From Treponema sp. CETP13 (GTDB lineage: Bacteria; Spirochaetota; Spirochaetia; Treponematales; Treponemataceae), in NCBI GenBank assembly GCA_001885315.1, contig MLPZ01000017.1:1-64000 (forward strand): a stretch of 64,000 nt of DNA, given 5' to 3'. Each line of letters opens with the position of its first letter. Position 1 is the stretch's first letter. Made by a program: the position numbers and the translations under genes. The notes under the pieces are model-generated. The model did no database searches, was not told where the DNA came from, and saw only the letters and a program-made list of their open reading frames with translations. Of this stretch, positions 25,947 to 33,944 are shown piece by piece.

Positions 25947-27395
25947 ATGAAATACACAATGTACCATAAAAACTTGCCAACAGTAACCTTTAATTTAACT
26001 GAAAAAGGTTATATTGATAATATACTTTCTATTGAAAACGTAAACCACATTCATCCATTTTTATTAACAAATGGAAAACTCGATTCATCAGATAATTATT
26101 ATCCTCTGTATGATAAAATATTAAGATGGATGAAGGAAAGAAACATTCCTGCAAGCAGAAAAAATCTGTCATCAGCTTTATCAACGTTAGGTGTAAAATC
26201 TACGGATGAACTTGCATTATATTCTTTTTATTTAAGTCTTTCAGACCAGTATTGGATTGCTCCCACAGAATTGCATTTAAACTGGGAAAAGATTAACTTT
26301 TACAAAAACGATTTTTCAGAAGATGTTGGAAAAGCTTTATTTGGTGAAATAAACCAGAAAGAGATAAAATATAATCTTCACTCTCCCGATCCGAGTACAA
26401 ACGGGCAGCTTGTAAAAAAATGGGTAATTGAAAATGGAGAACGAATCCTGGTTAAAGGTGGCAGCGGAACAGAACAGCTTGAACCGTTTAATGAAGTGCT
26501 GGCTTCTGAAATCTGTAAAAGACTTGGCTTAGAACATGTTGAATATTCATTACATATAGAAAACCGTAAACATTTTTGTAAATGTAATAATTTTACTACG
26601 GAAGATACAGAATATATCACGGTAGCAGATATATGTGATGATATTGCGGACTGGAAAAACGGCTTTGTAAGTTATGAACATTTTAAGGACAGATGTAATT
26701 TACTTGGTATAAAACTTGACGAAAAAGAACTAGGAAAGATGTTTGTTGTAGATTACCTTATCGCAAACGAAGACAGACATCTTAATAATTTTGGTTTTAT
26801 CCGCAATTCAAATGATTTAAGTTGGAAAGGTCTCTGCCCTATTTATGATTCCGGTTCATCAATGTTTTATAACTTGTCAGACTTTGAATTAGACAGCAAA
26901 TTAGGTCTTGAAAATAACAAGATTCAATGCAAGCCTTTTTCTGAAAATTATATAAAGCAGCTCCTTCTCTTCCCCTTAAAAGATTGTATTAATGAATTAC
27001 ACTTAGACAATTTAAATGATATTGGTACTTTCTATAAAGAATTACTGCAAAAAAACCAGCGTAATATTTCAAAAGAAAAAATAGATAAACTTTCTTCATG
27101 CCTGCAGAATAGAGTTACATTACTACAAGAAATACAGAAGGCAAGAACTATAAAAAACTTACCTATTGTAGCTTCTTTTAACAGCAGTTTAAAATCATAC
27201 GACAACAAATCAGATTTTACAGAATTTCTTAAGGAAAAATATCAAGAAGCTATTGATAATAACAGTTTTAAGAAAGAACTTTTGAGCTTTTACCTTTTTG
27301 GTTTGAATTCAAAAGATGAAAAAGATTTTGAAAAGAAAATCAAAAACATACTAATTCATAAACATGGAATAGAAAACTTAGGCTATGAAAGATAA
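25947..27395 (+). CDS. HipA-like kinase (copy 3), solitary
   Basis: A 482-residue protein with a HipA-like C-terminal kinase core: a probable ATP-binding part near 165 (I-L-V-K-G-G-S-G-T-E-Q) with F-N-E-V-L-A-S-E-I after it, catalytic loop A-N-E-D-R-H-L-N-N-F near 273, and metal-binding Y-D-S-G-S-S near 300. The N-terminal ~150 residues are not recognised and are unlike the short HipA N-terminal domain. No small partner gene precedes it, unlike copies 1 and 2. It is transcribed divergently from trbF. Could be a toxin, a phosphorylation-based regulator of transfer, or a defence effector. Confidence 0.7.
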   Translation: MKYTMYHKNLPTVTFNLTEKGYIDNILSIENVNHIHPFLLTNGKLDSSDNYYPLYDKILRWMKERNIPASRKNLSSALSTLGVKSTDELALYSFYLSLSDQYWIAPTELHLNWEKINFYKNDFSEDVGKALFGEINQKEIKYNLHSPDPSTNGQLVKKWVIENGERILVKGGSGTEQLEPFNEVLASEICKRLGLEHVEYSLHIENRKHFCKCNNFTTEDTEYITVADICDDIADWKNGFVSYEHFKDRCNLLGIKLDEKELGKMFVVDYLIANEDRHLNNFGFIRNSNDLSWKGLCPIYDSGSSMFYNLSDFELDSKLGLENNKIQCKPFSENYIKQLLLFPLKDCINELHLDNLNDIGTFYKELLQKNQRNISKEKIDKLSSCLQNRVTLLQEIQKARTIKNLPIVASFNSSLKSYDNKSDFTEFLKEKYQEAIDNNSFKKELLSFYLFGLNSKDEKDFEKKIKNILIHKHGIENLGYER

Positions 27396-27458
27396 TTAAG
27401 AATAAGACAGAAAAGAGAAATAGAAAATACAAAAGGAAAATAATCTAAAATTGAACCT

Positions 27459-27514
27459 TTGACAAATTTATCAATTTATCATATAATCTAAAGTGTAATT
27501 ACAAATAGTAATTG
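27459..27514 (+). promoter_or_regulatory. Promoter and operator-like motif before the AbiE-type pair
   Basis: TTGACA (27459-27464) and TATAAT (27482-27487) are 17 bp apart, a consensus promoter. AAGTGTAATTACAAATAGTA and ATT follow at 27491-27513, where a bound repressor would block transcription. The start codon at 27531 follows AAAGGAAG. Confidence 0.75.
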
Positions 27515-27530
27515 CAAAGGAAGCGCTAAT

Positions 27531-27911
27531 ATGATTACTGAAAATATTTCAAATCTACTCAGTAAAATTAATTGGGATTACAATTACTCAGAAAAAGAGC
27601 TTCTTTCTCTTATCAACAAAAAAAACGATTTTTCAAATCAAAGACTTTCACTTTATATCAAAAGTTTAGAAACTTTTACATGGCAGGAACTAGTTTCTTT
27701 GTGGGGCCTGGAAGAATGCAACAATCTTTATACAGATAAAATCAGAAAAGGATTGTTTTCAAATAAAATAAGGGAACAGTATGATGGAATATTCAACTTA
27801 TTACGAAACAAAACTTTATCCTACACAAAACGAAGTCCTGAAGACCTTGAAAAGTTTAAATCTACCCTTTTATTTAACAGGCGGAACCGCACTAAGCAGA
27901 GGGTATTTTAA
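27531..27911 (+). CDS. Probable partner (antitoxin side) of an AbiEii-like protein
   Basis: A 126-codon frame that begins M-I-T-E-N-I-S-N-L-L and contains F-T-W-Q-E-L-V-S-L-W-G-L-E near 53, typical of small proteins encoded just before AbiEii-type nucleotidyltransferases. The last ~42 codons overlap the downstream frame by about 130 bp and may be out of the original coding use or result from the rearrangement at 27.9 kb. The strong promoter suggests it is still expressed. Antitoxin function is inferred from its position and remembered gene pairs. Confidence 0.55.
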   Translation: MITENISNLLSKINWDYNYSEKELLSLINKKNDFSNQRLSLYIKSLETFTWQELVSLWGLEECNNLYTDKIRKGLFSNKIREQYDGIFNLLRNKTLSYTKRSPEDLEKFKSTLLFNRRNRTKQRVF

Positions 27912-27972
27912 TCCCTCAGTCTATCAGGTTCAACTCTGTTTTGATTTTTTTGTGGAATTCGTTTATCAATAG
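27784..27972 (+). pseudogene. AbiEii-like nucleotidyltransferase toxin, 5' fragment
   Basis: The frame M-E-Y-S-T-Y-Y-E-T-K-L-Y-P-T-Q-N-E-V ... F-Y-L-T-G-G-T-A-L-S-R-G-Y-F-N matches the start of AbiEii/AbiGii-type nucleotidyltransferases, where G-G-T-A-L precedes the catalytic Asp pair (usually within D-D-L-D-F-F). Here the match ends at F-N (about 27,911) and the frame runs into sequence antisense to the kinase gene 27908-29113, stopping after 63 codons. The catalytic Asp residues are therefore missing and the toxin cannot be active. The break coincides with the 3' end of the kinase gene, so insertion of the kinase module probably removed the rest. Confidence 0.7.
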
Positions 27973-29113
27973 ATTTTTGCCTGTTATTTTTAACATATTC
28001 AGAAAAATCAGTGTTATTGTTAATTCCAAGAGAATTTAAATATTTATTAAGCATTTTCTGCTTAACCTCTTTTTCAAAGGGATTTATATTGACAAGTTCA
28101 TCATGTGCTTTCTTTGCAGCTTCTTTTATGCTCATTTGATTTGCATATTCATAAACTTTATTTAAGTATTCTTTTCCAAAAGATTCGTAAGTCAGATTAT
28201 TATCAACATCAATGTTTTGGTTCCTTTGTAAAAGTTTGTTATATGAATATTCTAAAATCAACTCTTTTCTTGTGCTCACAATTTTTTTAAAGAAATCCTT
28301 TTGAATTTCAGAAATAAATGGCGTATTGTCGATTATATGATTTATTTTCTCAATATTAATTCTAGGATAAATTCTTTTAAGGGCGTTATTGCAGTCCTCA
28401 TTTTCCAGTGATGAAATGAACTTGAAATAATTTATTTTATTACCGTTCAATTTCAGTGCAGAAGTTGGTATTTCATATACACGAAAAAGAAGCTGCTCCC
28501 TATCAGAAAGGACAGATTTCATTGTTTCTATATCAGCAGACGGGTACATAGAACTTCCACAATCATAAATAGGTGCAAGTCGCACAGTATCTGTTTTAGA
28601 ATCATATAAACTGGCCCAGTTTCCATTATGTCTATCCCAATTCCCAATCAAGGCATCTCCAATAAACAAATCCCAGAAATAGTTTTTTAAATAAACAGGT
28701 TCAAATGAATCTTGCCTGTCTATTGCGTCAAGAACTTCTGATAATTCTGTTCCCGTGCCATTATGTCCTGAATCAATAATTGTATTTTTTAGGGATGAAA
28801 ACGGTTGAATCGCATATTTATTATTTTCTGTAAAATCTTTACAAGCAACAACAATCTTCTTCTTCTCATCGTTATTGTATATGCCAAGAATAGTTTTCTG
28901 AGTTTCAAATCCAAGAGACTCAAGAATATGACAACCAATGTATTCAGAAACAGTTCCATTTGTATAACTTAATTCTTTATTCCGAGTCGAGGCAGGAGGA
29001 AATTTCAACATATAAAGTTCGCCATTATATTTTATGCAGATTTTACTCCCATTTGCACCTTCATAATTTTTTTTTGTTTTTTCGCAATTTGAAAAATCTA
29101 TTAAATCAGACAT
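27908..29113 (-). CDS. HipA/CtkA-like protein kinase (copy 2)
   Basis: A 401-residue kinase related to copy 1: Y-M-L-K-F-P-P near 33 (ATP lysine), V-S-E-Y-I-G-C-H near 55, N-W-D-R-H-N-G-N-W near 157 (catalytic loop) and Y-D-C-G-S-S near 183 (metal binding). The C-terminal ~100 residues are extra relative to copy 1; they are helical and end V-E-P-D-R-L-R-D. It overlaps its small partner gene by 8 bp, as expected for a toxin-antitoxin pair. The last codons overlap the broken AbiEii frame on the other strand. Its closing P-D-R-L resembles the end of trbD (I-E-P-D-R-L-E-G), which may reflect recombination at short homology. Confidence 0.75.
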   Translation of the reverse strand: MSDLIDFSNCEKTKKNYEGANGSKICIKYNGELYMLKFPPASTRNKELSYTNGTVSEYIGCHILESLGFETQKTILGIYNNDEKKKIVVACKDFTENNKYAIQPFSSLKNTIIDSGHNGTGTELSEVLDAIDRQDSFEPVYLKNYFWDLFIGDALIGNWDRHNGNWASLYDSKTDTVRLAPIYDCGSSMYPSADIETMKSVLSDREQLLFRVYEIPTSALKLNGNKINYFKFISSLENEDCNNALKRIYPRINIEKINHIIDNTPFISEIQKDFFKKIVSTRKELILEYSYNKLLQRNQNIDVDNNLTYESFGKEYLNKVYEYANQMSIKEAAKKAHDELVNINPFEKEVKQKMLNKYLNSLGINNNTDFSEYVKNNRQKSIDKRIPQKNQNRVEPDRLRD

Positions 29114-29393
29114 TTATGTTTCCTTCTCTTACCCTACCCAAATACTTTTCCCTCAGATACCACGCCTGATCCGAAGTAAGGTCTCCGTCTACTTCCATTA
29201 CATTTATATCGCTGTTAAGCTCATCATAATAACAGTCCAATTTATAATCAGGGGTTCCAGCTTCAAACAATGCAAGGCTAGCCTCATATTTCTGAATTGT
29301 ACGCAACATTGATTCCGGTAACAGCATCTCTGTTCGCCGCAAAGAATTCTGTTCTAATTGAGGTTCATCAATAAACTGTCCAATGTCAAACAT
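29106..29393 (-). CDS. Small partner of CtkA-like kinase copy 2, possible antitoxin
   Basis: ATG at 29393 (95 residues) follows AAGGAAGG at four bases; the in-frame upstream ATG at 29408 lacks such a site. The protein contains L-P-E-S-M-L-R-T-I near 30, C-Y-Y-D-E-L near 60 and D-L-T-S-D-Q-A-W-Y-L-R-E-K-Y-L near 78. The C-Y-Y-D motif and the following L-[ST]-x-[DK]-x-[AW]-W pattern are shared with the 6439-6690 protein, which also precedes a CtkA-like kinase. The 8-bp overlap with the kinase fits translational coupling. Antitoxin role inferred. Confidence 0.65.
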   Translation of the reverse strand: MFDIGQFIDEPQLEQNSLRRTEMLLPESMLRTIQKYEASLALFEAGTPDYKLDCYYDELNSDINVMEVDGDLTSDQAWYLREKYLGRVREGNINV

Positions 29394-29486
29394 AAAGCCT
29401 TCCTTCAATTACAATATAACTGATGTTTTCTAAAAAAACAATCTTGAAAACAAATAAAAGTGTAAAAAAAAAATAGCTATAAATAA

Positions 29487-29550
29487 ACAGCAGTCTTTAC
29501 AAATCCCCAAACATGCTTTATATTAAAAGTGTAATTACAAATAGTAATTA
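29487..29550 (+). promoter_or_regulatory. Promoter and operator-like motif before the 29569 gene
   Basis: TTTACA and TATATT, 17 bp apart, precede AAAGTGTAATTACAAATAGT-AATTAC (29526-29551). The motif is the same, base for base over 20 positions, as at 27491, and again sits between -10 and the ribosome site. A looser copy (AAAGTGTAAAAAAAAAATAG) lies at about 29457-29478. Confidence 0.6.
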
Positions 29551-29568
29551 CAAAGGAAGAGCTAAAAT

Positions 29569-29928
29569 ATGTTTGGAAAGAAAGTTTCAGAAGCCGAGTA
29601 TAACGAGCTGGAGCAGAAGTATCTTACTTTTGAGTGTGCATATAACAATGAACACGCAAAATGCAGCGACTTGGAAAAAAAGGTTTTGGAACTGACCGAA
29701 AAACTACAATCAATTAGCGGAGGAAACAGAATGGACAATAACAATCAGGTAACTCAGTGGGAATATAGATGGGAAAAACAAGGAAATGAAACATTAAATG
29801 AACTTGGAGCGCATGGATGGGAAGCTTGTGGAGTATCTTCAAATAATAGTGGAAGTAATGTATTATTAAAACGCCCAAAACAACAAACAAAGAGACAGAC
29901 AGAACCAGAATATGGTTATACCAGATAA
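29569..29928 (+). CDS. Small protein, DUF4177-like C-terminal half
   Basis: A 119-residue protein. Residues 1-50 form a probable coiled coil (heptad-like L/V spacing in E-Q-K-Y-L-T-F and D-L-E-K-K-V-L-E-L-T). Residues ~60-105 read W-E-Y-R-W-E-K then L-N-E-L-G-A-H-G-W-E-A-C-G-V, the pattern of small DUF4177-type proteins. A second ATG at 29731 could make the C-terminal part alone. It lies between the kinase module and trbL, convergent to trbL, with its own promoter and shared motif. Function unknown; possibly a regulator or lock-like partner of neighbouring genes. Confidence 0.6.
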   Translation: MFGKKVSEAEYNELEQKYLTFECAYNNEHAKCSDLEKKVLELTEKLQSISGGNRMDNNNQVTQWEYRWEKQGNETLNELGAHGWEACGVSSNNSGSNVLLKRPKQQTKRQTEPEYGYTR

Positions 29929-29968
29929 CAGTAAAGGCCACCAAAAACGGTGGCCTTTACTGTTATCT
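29923..29968. terminator. Bidirectional terminator, perfect 20-bp stem
   Basis: Arms 29923-29942 and 29949-29968 are perfect reverse complements around the loop AAAAAC. The stem contains AGATAA on both strands, and so supplies the stop codons of the converging 29569 gene and trbL. A U run on either side is short, but the stem is very strong and the convergent arrangement supports termination. Confidence 0.75.
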
Positions 29969-32170
29969 ACCTACCTCCGGTTCATCAAGAGGAGTACCAA
30001 GACTGTTAAGTTTTACTGACTCCTCGAGTTTAGGGTTATTGTTACTTTTGGCTGCGTTTCTTCCGAAAGCACCGCCTCCATTCTTACCTGCATTTTGAAC
30101 ATCATCCCAATTAGCAGCATGCCAATTGCCGTCTTTATCTCTTACTTGTTGTCCAAGCCTTACAATTGAATTCTGGTCAGCATAAGCATCCATACCAGTA
30201 AGAGCATTATACATACGGTCATGAGCAAACTGTTTTCTAGCCTGCTTAGCATAATCCCTTGCAACCTTATCTGCTCTTGCAGCAATTCTATCATCTGTTA
30301 AATCCATAGCTTGTTCTCCCTGTACCATTCTTGCCTTTTCTTTATCACTTAGAGATTGCGGAGCAGATTTCCATCTGCTCTGTAAATCAGATAGTTCTGC
30401 CCTACCTGCGTCAGAGTTCCAATGGCCAAAATTAACACCACTTCTCTGTGCCTGTAATTCAGCAGCATGAGAACGTCCTGCAACTTCTTGACCGTCTAAA
30501 ACAGATTGATTGGCAGTAGAACTGATTGCACCTTCATGAGCTGCTTTCTTACCAGCTGTTCCAGCTTTTTGTATATCACGTCCAAGACCTTCTATAGCAC
30601 GACTTCCAAAGTGCATTGCATGGCTCATGCCTCTCATCTGATGAGCGATGTCACCAAGCCCCATAGAAGGATTTCCGCTGATAACGGCAGAAGCAACCTT
30701 TCCAGAAGATTTTGCTAAAATTAAGCCTAATGCCAAAATAAATACATAATAGAGTACAGAACCTATATCAGATAAGACTCTTGTGTACATTGATTCTGCC
30801 ATTCTTAAATACATACCCATCACAAAGAATATCATCATAATTGTAACCATAAGTTTAACAAAATATGTGAGAATCATTCTTATTAAATTAGAAACAAACT
30901 GTTTTGTTGCATCAATAAAATACAACGGAATTAATAAAGTTGAAATCGAACCAACTAATAAAAACTCTATTAAAGTAATAGAATATTCAAGCATTAAGAA
31001 TATAGTACATATTACCATACCAAGTTTATAAACAATAGACTGAGCTATACCACCTATTACCTTCATAATTACTGGTAATGATTGATGTGATATTTGTTCT
31101 GCAAAGACTTTATTTTTTCCATCTTCGTCAAGGCTTGTATAATCCTGATAAGGCGCTAAACAACCATCACTTAAAGCCTTTGTTAAAATTATAGAAGTTT
31201 TTAACATCGTAGAAATAGAAATACGATTATCTGTTCCTTGAACATAAGGATTATAAAAAACAGAATTCAAACTTGTTTCACTCATAGACAACACTTTTGA
31301 AATATCAACGTTACCTAAAGAATTTTCTGGAATACCTGTTAATATTTCTGAAAGTGAACGCAAAACGGCTATATTCTGTTGAAGATATTTTTGTTTACTG
31401 ATACCATCAACATAAATCGGATTTCCATATTCGTCATATTGTATAATAGTATTATCATTCTTAAAACTTTTATTTGCTTTTTTTTCTGCTTTTTTTTGTG
31501 CATTTGAAAAAATCCACCAGCCAGAAGGCTTAGCATCAGTTGATACAACAACACCATTCTCCTGTAACCAACTTTTAGCTTCATCTTCTGTCATTCCTGC
31601 ACTGGTAAACGCTTCTAATGCTTCGTCAGAAATCTTGTATGTTTCATCATCTCCCTTTAATCCACCTTCTTTTAAAGCATTTATATAATCTGCCGTTCCT
31701 TCTGCTACAATTTTTGTAGTATGATCAGCCAACGAAGCAAAAGATTGTGTTAATAGATTAGAACCACCAGCTGCTTCAATTCCAATATGTGTAGCAAATG
31801 AATAAGTTTTATTTATAACTGTTGGCCAAATTATAACAAGTAAAGTTACCATCGTACATTTATACACCATATCAACGAATGCTTTTTTTACTTCGATTGT
31901 TCCAGTCCAAAGTTTAAAGGCTGTAAAAATAACACAAAAAAACGCACCCAATATTATAAAAAATTGTGCATAATCGACAAAACGGGATAATACCAAAATA
32001 CATTGTGCAAGTATATCTGATATGGGCTGGTCAAAGTTCTTATATTGACCCATATTGGAAATAGACAAACCTTGCCGTATTGCATTGTAAGCTGATACTC
32101 CGGCTGTTACTTTTAAGCCAACACCAAGTAATGTTGTTACAAACCCTGTTATAACTATTGCTGTAAGCAT
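29963..32170 (-). CDS. trbL: Conjugal transfer protein TrbL/VirB6
   Basis: Polytopic inner-membrane channel component. The 735 residues begin with a hydrophobic segment (A-I-V-I-T-G-F-V-T-T-L-L-G-V), then spans near 55-75 and 95-115, a long soluble loop (~130-375), a cluster of five or so spans from ~375 to 500, and a long hydrophilic, Ala/Gln-rich cytoplasmic tail (~505-735) typical of TrbL. The gene starts 15 bp after trbJ. The tail is the most variable part of the family. It ends in the strong bidirectional terminator, so the first trb transcript stops here. Confidence 0.88.
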   Translation of the reverse strand: MLTAIVITGFVTTLLGVGLKVTAGVSAYNAIRQGLSISNMGQYKNFDQPISDILAQCILVLSRFVDYAQFFIILGAFFCVIFTAFKLWTGTIEVKKAFVDMVYKCTMVTLLVIIWPTVINKTYSFATHIGIEAAGGSNLLTQSFASLADHTTKIVAEGTADYINALKEGGLKGDDETYKISDEALEAFTSAGMTEDEAKSWLQENGVVVSTDAKPSGWWIFSNAQKKAEKKANKSFKNDNTIIQYDEYGNPIYVDGISKQKYLQQNIAVLRSLSEILTGIPENSLGNVDISKVLSMSETSLNSVFYNPYVQGTDNRISISTMLKTSIILTKALSDGCLAPYQDYTSLDEDGKNKVFAEQISHQSLPVIMKVIGGIAQSIVYKLGMVICTIFLMLEYSITLIEFLLVGSISTLLIPLYFIDATKQFVSNLIRMILTYFVKLMVTIMMIFFVMGMYLRMAESMYTRVLSDIGSVLYYVFILALGLILAKSSGKVASAVISGNPSMGLGDIAHQMRGMSHAMHFGSRAIEGLGRDIQKAGTAGKKAAHEGAISSTANQSVLDGQEVAGRSHAAELQAQRSGVNFGHWNSDAGRAELSDLQSRWKSAPQSLSDKEKARMVQGEQAMDLTDDRIAARADKVARDYAKQARKQFAHDRMYNALTGMDAYADQNSIVRLGQQVRDKDGNWHAANWDDVQNAGKNGGGAFGRNAAKSNNNPKLEESVKLNSLGTPLDEPEVGR

Positions 32171-32185
32171 TAGTGTCTCCTTATA

Positions 32186-33154
32186 TTAATCATCATCCAT
32201 TGTTGAAATTGCTGAACCTGTTGAATTAATTTCTGTTTCCGTTTTATTTTCATATTCAACCTGCTGTTGCATAGCTTCTTTAGTCTTCTGACTAGAAAAA
32301 TACTGGCTTATAGTTCCAAAGCCGCTTGCAAGACTCTGTTCAAGTTTTCCAAGGGAACGGATTGTAGTTGCAATTCCTGAATTAGCAAGCTGAGTTGCAG
32401 CAAAGATAGAACCGTCCGGCATTTTACGGGCAAGCTTCTGAATAGCATTAGCATCGTTTTCTGCTTCAGTTAAGATCTGCGTCTGATATTCAATTGTACC
32501 TTTCAGGTTAGAAGACTTCATAAGTTCAGAAAGTTCATGGTTTGCAAGTTCCAGCGTTGCGTAATTTTTGGGAGACATTCCATACTTACGCATAATTGCC
32601 TGTTTCTGCCTGTAAGAAAGTTTTCCAGTATATGCCTTTACAGCATCAGAAAAAGCTCCGTCTTCAGTGTCAGCTGTATAATCCCAAGCGTTTTTCACAA
32701 ACCCAAAAATGTTGTCTCCAGGGTTTCCGGCACCGCAAAGGTCAGCCATAGAAACCTGCTGCCCGCCAAACGAAATAGACTTTTTGGTAAGAGAATCCTG
32801 AAAGTCATTTATTTTGTTCATGTTTTTGTTTACCGCTTTCGTAATATCCTGGGCAGAGTTACGTACACCTGTAATAACTTCAAAAGGATTATCACCCATT
32901 CCAGAAAAGTTATCACCAAGATTTTTAAGGTCATCCCAGTTCATGGATGCCATTTGCTGGGTAGCCTGTTCAATCTGTTTATAGGAGTTCTGTACCTGTT
33001 CAATAGTTTGCTGAATCTGCTGATAATACTGATAAACAGATTCAATTGACTGCATCAGGTTTGCAACGTCAATTACAGGATACCCCTGTGCAAATACCGA
33101 TGTTCCTACACATCCAATTGTTAAAGCCAGAATAATTGCTTTAAGTTTTCTCAT
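32186..33154 (-). CDS. trbJ: Conjugal transfer protein TrbJ/VirB5-like
   Basis: Periplasmic or pilus-tip protein. It has a signal peptide (M-R-K-L-K-A-I-I-L-A-L-T-I ... S-V-F-A, cleavage near 22), followed by a Gln-rich coiled coil (Y-Q-Y-Y-Q-Q-I-Q-Q-T-I-E-Q-V near 40-70), a central region, and a second helical region to the end (322 residues). The Q-I-x-Q-x-I and W-D-D-L patterns are those of TrbJ. No separate TrbK-like lipoprotein follows. It lies 12 bp after the nuclease gene and before trbL, the usual order. Confidence 0.82.
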   Translation of the reverse strand: MRKLKAIILALTIGCVGTSVFAQGYPVIDVANLMQSIESVYQYYQQIQQTIEQVQNSYKQIEQATQQMASMNWDDLKNLGDNFSGMGDNPFEVITGVRNSAQDITKAVNKNMNKINDFQDSLTKKSISFGGQQVSMADLCGAGNPGDNIFGFVKNAWDYTADTEDGAFSDAVKAYTGKLSYRQKQAIMRKYGMSPKNYATLELANHELSELMKSSNLKGTIEYQTQILTEAENDANAIQKLARKMPDGSIFAATQLANSGIATTIRSLGKLEQSLASGFGTISQYFSSQKTKEAMQQQVEYENKTETEINSTGSAISTMDDD

Positions 33155-33166
33155 TTTTCTTTCCTC

Positions 33167-33944
33167 CTATTTTGTTCGGCCATAGCCGTAATCTTTCTTA
33201 TTTTTCTTAGTCTTTTTCGCACTTGACTTTTTAGCCGAGTGTGTTATATTTTTGTTGTAAACAGCAGAAGTTGAATTGATAGACGTATCTTTACATGGTT
33301 CACTTTTGCGTAGGTTGTTCGGAAGACGTTCTGGGCGACCTGCCAGTCTGGACTGTTCTTCATGAGCAGTCCTTATTTTTTTCATATCGATTAATTGCAA
33401 TCGCCCTGTATCTTCATGGAAAAATAAAGCAAAGCCATTTTTACCAGAAGAAGTTTTTCCTTCCATCTTGTTTTTTACAAATTGGTTTGAAAAATTATGC
33501 AAAAAGAAAGCAACACCTTGAACATACTGTTTTCTCATTGCATTCTGATACTGTCCGCCAAGTGTATTTTTCCCGACTTCATTCTCAGAAAAAGCCTTAA
33601 TTTCCTTAAAATCCATAACAATACCGTTTACGATAGCATCGGGCTTCTTTCCTGGAAGAGAATTGTTCTCTTCAATCAAAATAACATCAAAACCAAGAGA
33701 AGCAAGGACTGTTGCAAGCTTAGCTTCTTTTTCGTATGCAGTTTTATTGTATTTTCTTTTTACATCTTCTTTAAAAGTTCCAGTGTATTCCCTACCCTGT
33801 AACACATAGGTTTTTGTAACGATTTCATAGGTCTTTAAAAGCTGTGAAGATACAAAATCATTGTGTTCTTTCGGTAGATTCTGTCTGAAAGTACTAAAAG
33901 CTTTGAGTATTTTAGAAAGCTCTAAAAGTTCATCTTTTACTCAC
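33167..33944 (-). CDS. PD-(D/E)XK nuclease-like protein in the trb operon (apparent 5' frameshift)
   Basis: The clear frame runs from GTG 33805 (212 residues) but is open upstream for a further 44 codons without a start. A well-placed GTG at 33944 directly after the trbE stop, behind AGGGGG, reads into that frame only if one A of the AAAA at 33938-33935 is skipped. The full product would be about 258 residues. It contains L-P-G-K-K-P-D-A-I-V-N-G-I-V-M-D-F-K-E near 95, a P-D...D-F-K nuclease core as in CdiA-type toxin and phage MuF-linked C-terminal domains, and a Lys-rich tail ending D-Y-G-Y-G-R-T-K. Either a pseudogene, a sequencing slip or slippage control. A secreted effector role is possible but inferred. 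Confidence 0.65.

Noticed and set aside
27531-27911. Complete AbiE toxin-antitoxin pair
   Set aside because: The toxin frame lacks the catalytic Asp residues that follow G-G-T-A-L, so only the partner gene can be functional.
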